Both the position numbers and the translations under genes were made by a program. From contig NMRA01000554.1 of the NCBI GenBank assembly GCA_002633005.1, positions 126,001 to 186,000 of the forward strand: 60,000 nucleotides of DNA, read 5' to 3'. The DNA is from Phoronis australis (lineage: Eukaryota > Phoronida > Phoronidae). Below, in pieces: positions 49,685 to 59,595 of this stretch (the first letter of the stretch is position 1; every line of letters starts with the position of its first letter). Under the pieces are notes generated by a model. It did not search any database, was not told where the DNA came from, and worked only from the letters and a program-made list of their open reading frames with translations.

Positions 49685-51006
49685 CATGCTTTGACTGGGA
49701 TGCATTGGCTCCTGGGGGGAGGTATTCCCATAGAGGAGGTACGGGGGTCATTTTTTTAAATTTTAATTCATTAGTATATATAAATACAAAGATGACAGTA
49801 CTACTCAGAAATTTAATTAAGGTTATATCTGGGCAACTGGAAAACATTGTGGAGTTATACAAAACAGTTGTACCTTCAGTTGATATACACGTGGGTATTC
49901 AATATATACACAAGTTACATATATTTAAATACACAAACATACACCCACAGTATACATACAATCATACTAACAAATGCACAGACATTTTGCTCTGCAACAA
50001 TAATTATTAGGCAAATAGTATTTAGCGAATTAGAAAACACAGATATACATGTGGTTTGGAACTTGAAAAGGAAAATACCCCATACTCTAAACTCTGACAT
50101 AAGTTATTCATGACAGAGTGATATGAAAAGCAGTTACAATGTACTTTGGTATAAAGATAAGGTACTGTGGAAAAAGTTGGTAACTTCACTAAAGAGTTAT
50201 TGCTAAAAGACGTTGTTCGGCAAGAGTCTTGAGATCCCGAATGAAAAATTAGGAACTTATATTTCAGTGTTAATCTACCTTTAGAATGCTATTGGTTTTG
50301 CCTTTCGTCAACAGTTTCTAGGGCCTGGGGAACAACAGGTCGCGCAAATGATACATAGTCTATGTAGTGAGCTTATCAGACACTTTTAACTTAATACATT
50401 TATATTAGACATGCCTAGTCACTGGAAATGGTTCTACGCATGCGCGAGTCATGTACTGAGTTGTACGTCAGATTTGGACCAAGCCGGTTTGACTGTCGTG
50501 CAATTAAAATAGACGAAGTCCAGTTTGGGCAGTTCCACAATCGCAAAAAGGAGAAATATTTGGAACATTGTAACCTGAATTAAACCCATTTTAGCAGTTA
50601 ATCTGTTCAGACAACTTTCTCACTGTTTTGTTCGGCCGGGGTATAGACCGGGTGATATTCTTTTCCCAAATGTATTGATGAAAATTAGACCTTACAGCGG
50701 CCTTTACGCATTTGTCATGCAAAATTTGTCTCTTTTTACCCCTCCACCTTTTTATCGTCGACACCAATCATCGTGATGTAACTGAGCCCCGCCCAGTCTG
50801 TAATTAGGTCATCACAGCCAATGATACACCCCACCCCCCTCCGTTTAGGCAATGGTGGAGCGGGTCTCGGCTTTCGTTTGTCTGGGGACTGTGTACAAGC
50901 CTAGTGAAATGTGATCAAATCTTGGAAGCGTGAAACGGCGGTCCCGGTTAGTCAATTCCGGCCCTAAGAGGTGAACCACTGGAGTTTTTTCCAAAAATGT
51001 ATGGTG

Positions 51007-51045
<39 letters not shown>
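49685..51045 (+). repeat. Large direct duplication, copy 1
   Basis: It starts CATGCTTTGACTGGGATGC and ends in (CA)n at 51009-51045. It is nearly identical to 51047-52356 but contains about 75 bp (around 50241-50317) absent from copy 2. Open frames inside are duplicated non-genes. Confidence 0.95.
50438..50960 (+). promoter_or_regulatory. GC-rich promoter-like block, copy 1
   Basis: CGCATGCGCG at 50438 fits an NRF1 core, CCAAT boxes lie at 50764 and 50818, and GCCCCGCCC (50786-50794) is an SP1/KLF-type site. The block is richer in CpG than its surroundings and ends near a possible donor (AAGAGGTGAAC). It may be the promoter and first untranslated exon of the downstream MS4A-like gene. Inference. 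Confidence 0.4.
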
Positions 51046-51046
51046 N

Positions 51047-52317
51047 CATGCTTTGACTGGGATGCATTGGCTCCTGGGGGGAGGTATTCCCATAGAGGAG
51101 GTACGGGGGTCATTTTTTTAAATTTTAATTCATTAGTATATATAAATACAAAGATGACAGTACTACTCAGAAATGGAATTAAGGTTATATCTGGGCAACA
51201 GGAAAACATTGTGGAGTTATACAAAACAGTTGTACCTTCAGTTGATATACACGTGGGTATTTAATATATACACAAGTTACATATATTTAAATACACAAAC
51301 ATACACCCACAGCATACATACAATCATACTAACAAATGCACAGACATTTAGTTCTGCAACAATAATTATTAGGCAAATAGTATTTAGCGAATTAGAAAAC
51401 ACAGATATACATGTGGTTTGGAACTTGAAAAGGAAAATACCCCATACTCTAAACTCTGACATAAGTTATTCATGACAGAGTGATATGAAAAGCAGTTACA
51501 ATATACTTTGGTATAAAGAGAAGGTACTGTGGAAAAAGTTGGTAACTTCACTAAAGAGTTATTGCTAAAAGACGTTGTTCGGCAAGTCTTGAGATCCCGA
51601 ATATCTAGGGCCTGGGGAACAACAGGTCGCGCAAATGATACATAGTCTATGTAGTGGGCTTATCAGACATTTACTTTATACATTTATGATATTAGACATG
51701 CTTAGTCACTGGAGATGGTTCTCCGCATGCGCGAGTCATGTACTGAGTTGTACGTCAGATTTGGACCAAGCCGGTTTGACTGTCGTGCAATTAAAATAGA
51801 CGAAGTCCAGTTTGGGCAGTTCCACAATCGCAAAAAGGAGAAATATTTGGAACATTGTAACCTGAATTAATCCCATTTTAGCAGTTAATCTGTTCAGACA
51901 ACTTTCTCACTGTTTTGTTCGGCCGGGGTATAGACGCGGATTGAACCTATTTAGAGCCGGGGGTGATATTCTTTTACCAAATGTATTGATGAAAATTAGA
52001 CCTTACTGCGGCCTTTACGCATTTGTCATGCAAAATTTGTCTCTTTTTACCCCTCCACCTTTTTATCGTCGACACCAATCATCGTGATGTAACTGAGCCC
52101 CGCCCAGTCTGTAATTAGGTCATCACAGCCAATGATACACCCCACCCCCCTCCGTTTAGGCAATGGTGGAGCGGGTCTCGGCTTTCGTTTGTCTGGGGAC
52201 TGTGTACAAGCCTAGTGAAATGTGATCAAATCTTGGAAGCGTGAAACGGCGGTCCCGGTTAGTCAATTCCGGCCCTAAGAGGTGAACCACTGGAGTTTTT
52301 TCCAAAAATGTATGGTG

Positions 52318-52356
<39 letters not shown>
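51047..52356 (+). repeat. Large direct duplication, copy 2
   Basis: Same sequence as copy 1 with scattered substitutions, a missing segment after GAGATCCCGAAT (51602) and a small insertion near 51938-51958 (GCGGATTGAACC). It begins right after the single N at 51046 and ends in (CA)n followed by 25 Ns. Confidence 0.95.
51724..52270 (+). promoter_or_regulatory. GC-rich promoter-like block, copy 2
   Basis: This duplicate carries the same CGCATGCGCG (51724), CCAAT and GCCCCGCCC (52097) elements, so the motifs are kept in both copies. Confidence 0.38.
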
Positions 52357-52381
52357 NNNNNNNNNNNNNNNNNNNNNNNNN
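52357..52381. other. Assembly gap (25 N)
   Basis: N run flanked on both sides by CA repeats. Single-N positions also occur at 9743, 25925, 51046, 53852 and 54538. Confidence 1.
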
Positions 52382-52408
52382 CACACACACCACACACACA
52401 CACACACA
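52382..52408. repeat. (CA)n microsatellite after the gap
   Basis: Interrupted CA run continuing the one at 52319-52356. Confidence 0.95.
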
Positions 52409-52600
52409 TCATTTGAAATGCTAAGTATCTTGAAAGTCAAAAACACGTATTTAGCCAATTTCTCTACGTCCTCCTCTTATCTAAACCTATCCGCATCAAG
52501 GTAATCAAACGAAGCATCTATCATACATTTCTCCCTAACGCTTTTATAAAAAGGACATTCAATAAGAAAGTGGCATTCTGTTTCAATCTCTCCGGACAAA
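52409..52600 (-). pseudogene. Decayed non-LTR retrotransposon 3' coding end
   Basis: Read on the minus strand from about 52600, one frame shows GEIETECHFLIECPFYK, the Cys/His motif that commonly closes non-LTR reverse-transcriptase ORFs (CxxC usually preceding), then an in-frame TAA and, after it, EKLAKYVFLTFK. The upstream part of the motif is frame-shifted and the reverse-transcriptase body is absent. A non-functional remnant. Confidence 0.6.
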
Positions 52601-52795
52601 CTTACTCGACTCGCAAGGAGCAAGCGCTCTGTATTTTGTGCCTGAACCTGCTATCCCGGTATCTTACGGATGCTGCAGGATGAGTATACGCAAGTGCATA
52701 CCTAGTCAGCAGCCCGGTGGGATCACTTAACTCCTGTTGAGAGACCAATGAGAACTTTCCCAACGTGACCAAACCAAAAGGTTAAAAAAACCTGA

Positions 52796-53110
52796 GTCTA
52801 GATAGATTGGGCAAAAGATTCGACATTCAAATTTTGACGGGCCACTGTAACCTAGCCCGACAGACACATCACTGGGCAAATGGGGAGCCCAGTGTGTCCC
52901 AAGTGTGGTACTGACGTAGAATTCCCTTAGTTAAGGGTAGAGTCTTGCCCAGCTTTTTATAGGCTGAGGAGCAACTTACTGGATGGCACTGTTACATGCT
53001 TACAATATATAGTGCATGTCAAGAAATGGAAACGTCTATCCGTTTTCTTAAAGGAGACTGGCAGACTTGAAAACTTCCTTCACGAACTTCTACTACAACG
53101 CCGAAGGTAA
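52796..53110 (+). pseudogene. Decayed non-LTR retrotransposon 3' coding end, opposite strand
   Basis: A plus-strand reading shows ILTGHCNLARQ, then PVCPKCG in a different frame, an in-frame TAG at 52928, ESCPAFYRLR and a final helix ending at TAA 53108-53110. LTGH followed by a CxxC and a further Cys is the usual C-terminal zinc motif of jockey/CR1/L1-like elements. At least one frameshift and one stop are present. Confidence 0.6.
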
Positions 53111-54100
53111 TTTCGCTATCAAGGATACCATGATAACATACAGGTTCCACGTGAACAATTCTATTTTAATCACTAATACTTCTAATATTGCATATAAAGA
53201 TGAGAAATGGTCATAAAAACACTACCATTAACAGCTGACTGGCGTTCTGCACAACTTTTCAAAATGCCCCAGAATTTTTTCGTGTCTCTCAGACTGGAGT
53301 TTAATTCCTGACTACGTTTTCAACAATAATTATTTTTTAGCCTTTTTTAACAACTGCATATTCTTTTCTCTCAATTTTAATTTCATTCAACTCGTTTCCA
53401 CTTCCCCGCCTAAATTCTGTTTGATTCATACATGGAACGTTTCGATTTGCGACATTCTTCGTCAAACCAAGGTGCATCACCTCGTCGCATAATGTGTTAT
53501 TGTATTTTAGCCTCGTTGTGATTTAATCACCGTATTACATAACTCTCCCTTATTGTTTAGTGTCACTTTTTCAGAGAAGGGATTGACAATGCTTCCTGTT
53601 CCTAGAACTGTTTGCCTGAACATACCGGTGTATCCCTTGTGGCCTACGTTGATTGGTTGACTTGTAGCCTTTATGTGCCTTGCTCAGTTATTTTCAAGGC
53701 AGCCTGTTTCACGGTCTGTAGTTTATCACAATAGAACTTGTTAGACACAACCTCGGTGTTTCTATTCCCGTACGCCGCGTACTGTGCTGGAGATTCTAAC
53801 AAGTCTAATGAGTCTAACCCGCCTAGCTTCTTCCTGTCACAAACCGTCATCNAATGACTTGGTACTATGTACTATGTGAACTCTCCCTTATTATGAAAAC
53901 TAGTGACTATTTATTGTCGTGTTTTCCATGTGTCTACATGGAACAGTCAGTCCCTTCATTTCCCACCATGATTTATTTGAGCTTTTACATGAACTGTATA
54001 TATCACAGAAAAGTTACATTTCAAAATCTAACGAACTTCCTGGCTCTAGCATTATCCCGACCCTGTGCAATGTCATCGATAAATGTCGAAAACTTTTTAT
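53111..54100. other. Intergenic, nothing recognised
   Basis: It contains a single N at 53852 and an unsupported open frame (53854-54156). Nothing else recognised. Confidence 0.45.
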
Positions 54101-54104
54101 CGGG

Positions 54105-54263
54105 ATCTATAGGGGAGGATCCAGGGTTAGTTAGGGGGGCCTGGGCAGAGTATTAGCCAGGTTTTGCCCGCCAGGCATTTGCACCCCCGAACTGCCAAAT
54201 GGAATCGGGGAGAATTTAAGGGGCGGCATGGCCCCCTTGCCCCCCGCTAAATCCGCCACTGAT
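54105..54263. mobile_element. Short DNA-transposon-like element, third copy of the GGATCCAGG-end family
   Basis: CTATAGGGGAGGATCCAGGG at the left and CTAAATCCGCCACTGATG at the right; G-rich left half (GGGGGGCCTGGGC) and C-rich right half (GCCCCCTTGCCCCCC). About 155 bp. Confidence 0.55.
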
Positions 54264-54537
54264 GTATTATTTACTTACTTTGCTTAGAACTTTATACCAG
54301 TTTCTTTGCAAAGGGGTGCCGATTTTATTTCTTTCAAATTGCTCGCGTTGGCGACCGAAACTGACAAAAAGTTACTTATTCGACTAGTACTAACTTTGGT
54401 TGCAAAGATGTACGTGTATATGGAGCCAACCCCGTCTTAATTAAGTGGGTAGTCCTTAACAAATCTTTATAAAGGTAACGAGTGACTTTTCCATAGAATC
54501 TGCCCGTAAAAATGGTTTCCTTTTTGCGAATGCGTTT
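54249..54537 (+). repeat. Near-identical duplication at a single-N join, copy 1
   Basis: The stretch from AAATCCGCCACTGATG to GCGAATGCGTTT recurs at 54539-54826 with a few differences (for example CGACTAGTACTAAC against CGACTACTAAC, CCTTAAC against CCATAAC). The only base between them is N at 54538. Confidence 0.95.
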
Positions 54538-54538
54538 N

Positions 54539-54826
54539 AAATCCGCCACTGATGTATTATTTACTTACTTTGCTTAGAACTTTATACCAGTTTCTTTGCA
54601 AAGGGGTGCCGATTTTATTTCTTTCAAATTGCTCGCGTTGGCGACCGAAACTGACAAAAAGTTACTTATTCGACTACTAACTTTGGTTGCAAAGATGTAC
54701 GTGTATATGGAGCCAACCCCGTCTTAATTAAGTGGGTAGTCCATAACAAATCTTTATAAAGGTAACGAGTGACTTTTCCATCGAATCTGCCCGTAAAAGG
54801 GGTTTCCTTTTTGCGAATGCGTTTTT
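54539..54826 (+). repeat. Near-identical duplication at a single-N join, copy 2
   Basis: Second copy of 54249-54537; beyond it the sequence continues uniquely (TTTTTTTGGGTATC). Confidence 0.95.
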
Positions 54827-55039
54827 TTGGGTATCATTCACCGTGCCGTACCCAGTCAACAGGTGGTGAGACCGGTTCGAAAGGAGCAGAGACCTTAGAG
54901 ACCCTGCAGATCGCCTTTGCCGTGAGTCAGTAGTACTGTTGTGTATTGTTGCGCGAGTTGGCTCACTGAGAACTCCAAACGACATGTCGTGGAAATCGAC
55001 GACATTTTGTGAGCCCGAACCAAAAATAGTTCAGCAAAA

Positions 55040-56310
55040 TATATCCCGGGATTGAATCACAATGTGATCTCCATTACTTTACAAAGATTAAGCTTTTATA
55101 CGGTAACAGCGGTCAATATGAAGAACAGGGAGCGATGAATATGGAGAGTTACTGACTCCGCCTATTGATCACTTCATAATCTGTCCAAATTGTATAGTAA
55201 TTAATAACAGGTTTTGTGAAAATATCACTTAGGTAGGTGCAACGAAGATCAGTTTCATAATTCACCGTATAATTACAAGAACGTTCCCTTGTTGCGTCAA
55301 ATTGAAATTTGGTATTGATCTAAAAGCATTTGAGCAAACCAAGAAAGATTGCAGGTGCATAAATTGTCTTTACAAATCGCCATTCTGATTCAAGTAGAAT
55401 TTTTAAGTGTACAGTATCTTTCCACGATTTGAATTTCGCCGCCCTTGGCTTTCCCTGATATCGGTTGCCGCACAAATGACAAATCGTTGCGAAGCTGGTT
55501 GCCGAGGAAACCCTGGACCTTTTAAACCTTTCAATAATCTGGGTTATCAAAGTGGCTTGCGCTCTTTATTAGCTTTATCAAAAGTATAGCCAGTACCTGA
55601 GGTTATCGTGTTGTTTTGATTTGACATTTTGAAATCGGTCGTATTTTTATCTTTTTGTTACTTAGGTGAGGGGTTGTATATATGCCTATCACGTTAATTG
55701 AACTTTCCGTGAGTAGAGTGCGTCACCACGGTCACCGATAGTGCCCAAGGCATGTCAAAGGCAATTATAAAGGACCTATTTCCTAGAACGCATGTAATTT
55801 GCTACCTTTCACGATAAGACTGGTTCGTTATTTCCTCATACGTTGTGTGGACTGTACGCAAAGCTCGTTCTGCAACTTTATTTTTGATGACACATCGTCA
55901 CGTACGCACACTCGGTTTTGTTGATCAAGAAGGTGAGGTACAGTTCGACTGCTTAAACTGAGATTTTTTGCTGTTGTTTTATCTATTTTTACAAGCACGA
56001 GGTAATTCTCTAATAGAAAATAATTGTATGCCATTGTTGATATTGAGTTTTGTCTAGTAGTCATCGGCAATGGTAATTAATAACTTGCCGTTTCTCCTAT
56101 CACTGTTTCCTGCAACCTACTAGCAAGGCTAACAGTTACGTTTTATGAAAGCGGCAATGAATCGGCGTTCTGTAAAAGAAATTTAATTTTGATTTACAAC
56201 TTACCGACATAAAATTGGTCCCATTTTGTTCCATATTCAGAAGAAATATGACTTATGGTTTTTGGGACAGTTTGTTTTTCTCGAGACCATGTTCGTCGAG
56301 TAAAATGACA
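55040..56310. other. Intergenic, no supported gene
   Basis: Opposed open frames at 55320-55550 (minus) and 55407-55589 (plus) overlap. Neither has family resemblance or splice context. Nothing else recognised. Confidence 0.45.
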
Positions 56311-56319
56311 CAAGTCAAC

Positions 56320-56460
56320 TTGAAAAGCTTTCTGGTCTTGAACAATAACAAACTCTCGGTTCTTTTGAAGCCCTAAGATCCCCTACAATTCGACTAAGGA
56401 ACAATTTGTCTTTTGTGATGGAAAGCGATTTTACGTAATTTTTAACCGCTTTAAGGTTAT
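56320..56460 (+). repeat. Dispersed repeat family F, copy 2
   Basis: GGTTCTTTTGAAGCCCTAAGAT and TTCGACTAAGGAACAA match family F, shortened at the 3' side. Confidence 0.5.
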
Positions 56461-56499
56461 TGTAATCAATCTGTTTATTTGGTCAAATAACTACATAAA

Positions 56500-56935
56500 T
56501 TTTGAGTTTTAACTAGGTAAAGATACATATATATTTTTTGAAATTTCTCAGCCTTTAAAATTTGATTTTCGATTTCTGCCATGAAATTGGATCACCTGAC
56601 CTTGCATTTTAGTGAAATTTAGAAAAAAAAAAGAAATTTACATTCATAGAAAAACAACGGTATCCAATATCATGACCAAATTTTAATACAGATGGTGAAA
56701 ATGAAAGCTAATAAAACTGTTACAGTTTTTAAATATTTTTTCGTTTTCATTTGGTGGAACCTATTCTTTGACAGCTCAGTGGATCAATTTAAAAAAAATT
56801 ACGAAGTTTTGGTAAACAGTGTATAAATCATATATCCGAACGTTTATATGTGAATACGACCAACTATTTCTGAGATATAATGTTCCGAAATTAGCAAAAT
56901 TAGAACATTTTTTAGTTCCACGTAAAAAACAAGGA
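56500..56935 (+). repeat. Dispersed repeat family C, copy 4
   Basis: GGATCACCTGACC, ATCATGACCAAATTTT, TATAAATCATATATCC and CAACTATTTCTGAGATATAATG occur in the same order as in the other copies. Confidence 0.55.
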
Positions 56936-57264
56936 TAGAAAGTTTGTGTGTATTGCGTTAATTACGAATTTAAACCACTCGATAAACAGCAAACTAATAA
57001 CGTTAACATAATATGTACATGATTACATCAGAAGCAAATTAAACAAGTTTAATTTCTGAGATGCATGACATGTTTATTGCTGTTTAGTTAAACTGTACTA
57101 TTAATCTTAGCATTTATTTAGGAATACGGACCACAACGGAAACTGGTATCCACTTTTTGTGTCGTCTGTCAGTATATTTTGTGTTTTTTAGTTAAATTAA
57201 CATAAGTCTCGCTTGTCTTCCTTCCTGTTGTTTGTATCGTTTGTCTGCCTCTATCACTTTTGTG

Positions 57265-57352
57265 TTTTACAATGCCGTATTGTGTTTTTTTCATGCCGTA
57301 TTTTGTTTTATAATGCCGTATTGTATTTTATAAGCCCGTATTTTGTTTTTGT
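57265..57352 (+). repeat. Degenerate 20-21 bp tandem repeat
   Basis: ATGCCGTATTGTGTTTT-like units begin at 57272, 57293, 57313 and 57333 (the last as AGCCCGTATTTTG). Confidence 0.9.
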
Positions 57353-57902
57353 GGTCAATCCATATTAAAGGTGCATTTCACCTTGTTTAGCTGTCTAAAA
57401 AAACGAAAATTTCGAATTAGACTTTTTCTCTCGTAATCTTCCTTACTGCAGTTGCATTCTATTTCCGTTACCAACTCGACCATAGAAAATATCAGCGACT
57501 CAATAAAACGCTAAACTAGCGAATTTGAAAATGGCTCATGTACGCGTTGCTTTAGACTTGAGTTGGTAACGGAAGGAATTCTGTGACATCAAAGCATGTT
57601 GTGTGGCCTATTTTATGAGCCTGAAGGATCTCAGTAATTCGGTTTTCTTTTTTAGCCTGCTAAACAGGGCGAAATGCAACTTCAAATCAATCATCCCAAA
57701 CTTAGGTTTTGGTCGCACATCCGTCAGTGATTCACATCACCCAAAAAAAGAACCAGTTCCAATATACGACCTTGGGCTTACCATAAGAAATGTTTGACTC
57801 TATCAACATTTTAAATTTGGGTTCTCGAGTCACGTCAGGCGTAACTTTTCGATGTATCATGCAGTCTATACGCTGGGTAAATATTGTCAAATTGTTTTCC
57901 AG

Positions 57903-58715
57903 ATGGATCCCCATGGAAAGTCTGAGACTGATTTCAGGAAGGTCCTTATCAGTGGAATCATCCAGATAGTTCTGTCTGTAGTCAACGCTGTTCTGGGGAT
58001 TGTTGCTGTTGTTGACCACGCTCATCTCGGCTACACTGGAGCGGGCATATGGACTGCAGTGTTTTTTCTCGCTTCCGGTATTTTCGGCGTGACGTCATGG
58101 AAATACAAGACTGAAACGCAGTTGAAAATATTCATGTGGCTCTCTGGGGTCGCCATACTCTTTGCACTGGTCCTGTTGGGCATAACCGGGAGTGCGATGT
58201 CCATGGATGCCCATGACGACGATTTCTGTAACAGCGCATACTGGAAATGGTGCGCGAATTCGGAAGCTATTGAAGTGCCCGTGGTTGTCGCCGGTCTTTT
58301 GGAACTCTTGACAGCACTCGCCTCGTTCATCTATTGCTGCAGAAAAGTTGGTTGCTGTGCCAGTACCAGACCGTCATCTCCGAGCGTAAACCCAGCCGTG
58401 GCTCATTACGTAACGCAGAACCATGGCAACCAACTTGGCCCTGGCCAAGTTGTCTTTATGACGTCACCTAGCGGAACAATTGCGGTCGACGAACAAGGAC
58501 GACCGGTTCAACACAACGGTTTGCCGCTTGTGTTCATGCAGTCTGTCAATCATGCGCGTGGGTTTTCCCAACCTAGTCAGCAAGCCACCGTGACGCCTAT
58601 GGATCAAGTTAATGTCGCCAATCCACCACCGTACTCTCCACCAACAGAAGGGGCAGTGGGCGGAGTCGAGACCTTCCCAACAAAGGACGTGAAACTTGAC
58701 CTGAGCCAAACATGA
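57903..58715 (+). CDS. MS4A-like four-pass membrane protein with C-terminal PPPY motif
   Basis: A single open exon follows a polypyrimidine-AG acceptor ending at 57902; ATG 57903 lies immediately after it, so the upstream exon is probably 5' UTR. The frame encodes 270 residues. Four hydrophobic segments lie at about 14-37, 45-63, 74-97 and 124-146. The first two resemble MS4A/CD20 family spacing (GIIQIVLSVVNAVLGIV, then FFLASGIFGV). The larger external loop between segments three and four holds Cys109 and Cys117 around YWKWC, a likely disulphide. Cysteines 145/146 and 151/152 after the last segment are candidate palmitoylation sites. The cytosolic tail of about 120 residues is polar and carries PPPYSPP (231-237), a WW-domain/NEDD4-type ligand. 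Substrate or partner is unknown. The frame can be read further 5' (ATG 57852), but that stretch covers the splice acceptor. Base composition is clearly more GC-rich than the surroundings, as expected for an exon. Confidence 0.8.
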   Translation: MDPHGKSETDFRKVLISGIIQIVLSVVNAVLGIVAVVDHAHLGYTGAGIWTAVFFLASGIFGVTSWKYKTETQLKIFMWLSGVAILFALVLLGITGSAMSMDAHDDDFCNSAYWKWCANSEAIEVPVVVAGLLELLTALASFIYCCRKVGCCASTRPSSPSVNPAVAHYVTQNHGNQLGPGQVVFMTSPSGTIAVDEQGRPVQHNGLPLVFMQSVNHARGFSQPSQQATVTPMDQVNVANPPPYSPPTEGAVGGVETFPTKDVKLDLSQT

Positions 58716-59289
58716 ACTTGAAGGCATGGTCCCGCGACTGATCCACATATTTGAAAACGATGCTTTTATATTTTAAGACTTTATGCAGAGTTCATCACTG
58801 TGCCTGTTCAGTTTCAATCAACCAGTTTTCACCCTCAAACAAGTGACTTGGTCGGATTCACCTTCGTCGAGGCATCATTACCAGCTGTTAAATTATCCTT
58901 GGGAGCCTGAAGTGGCGCTCACGAACATTTTTTTCAGATTTTATTCCACGCCGAGTAAAGCCGAAGGTGTTTATGCAAAATGTTTGTCAGCTGGACGTTT
59001 TAGTATGTTTTAAATCTAATGTAATGACTGTTTAAATCAAGTTTCTACTTATAGTTCCATAAATCGATAAAGGACATTTTTGAACGACAACGTATTTATT
59101 CAATGCTTGTTGTGGAAAAAGTTTAGAGAAACGTATGAAAGTACAAGTAACGGCAGTCGTAACTTTTTAAGCGCTGTAGTAAATCCCGCGTTCAACAAAC
59201 TACTTACTGCTATAACATTATAGTTTCAGCCTGATTCCTAATTAATGAAAAGTGATGTGTGGTCTTGAAAAGAACTGATAGTTCACTTA

Positions 59290-59470
59290 TTGCTCGAGAC
59301 CTTGACAAATCAAGTTGTAGAGCCTGTGATCTCGACCAATACCCAACTGTTAGTTCTTGGCCAAGTCTTGAATTCATACGAAACAATTTGAGACCAATTC
59401 CATAACGATAAATGGTCTAAATCAAATGTTGGTTTTCTTGTGACGGAATGTGAGTTCATTTCCATTTTAC
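59290..59470 (+). repeat. Dispersed repeat family F, copy 3
   Basis: GAGACCAATTCCATAACGAT, AATGGTCTAAATCAAA and TTTTCTTGTGACGG match the 3' half of 48430-48710. It overlaps the presumed 3' UTR of the MS4A-like gene. Confidence 0.55.
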
Positions 59471-59589
59471 AATCGCATTTCGTTCTAGTAATATCAGGAA
59501 GAGATAACCAGGTTATATTGCCTGGTAATATGTAAATGTTATATTTTATGCTACATTTGGATTATAACTACGCAGATCTGTATGTATAG

Positions 59590-59595
59590 AATAAA
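59590..59595 (+). promoter_or_regulatory. Candidate poly(A) signal of the MS4A-like gene
   Basis: AATAAA in TAGAATAAACAG, about 875 bp after the stop, followed by T-rich sequence. Confidence 0.45.

Noticed and set aside
49705-50113. Overlapping open frames of 101 and 88 residues, repeated at 50971-51475
   Set aside because: Duplicated non-coding sequence, low-complexity residues, no splice context; they recur only because the DNA is duplicated.
54728-55035. Possible LTR end with primer-binding site (TTTTGTGAGCCCGAACC near 55005)
   Set aside because: The sequence resembles the start of some retroelement leaders but lacks a TGG start, a second LTR or any gag/pol reading, so it was not called.
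55320-55589. Overlapping frames on opposite strands
   Set aside because: Neither resembles a known protein and both are short; nothing distinguishes them from chance.
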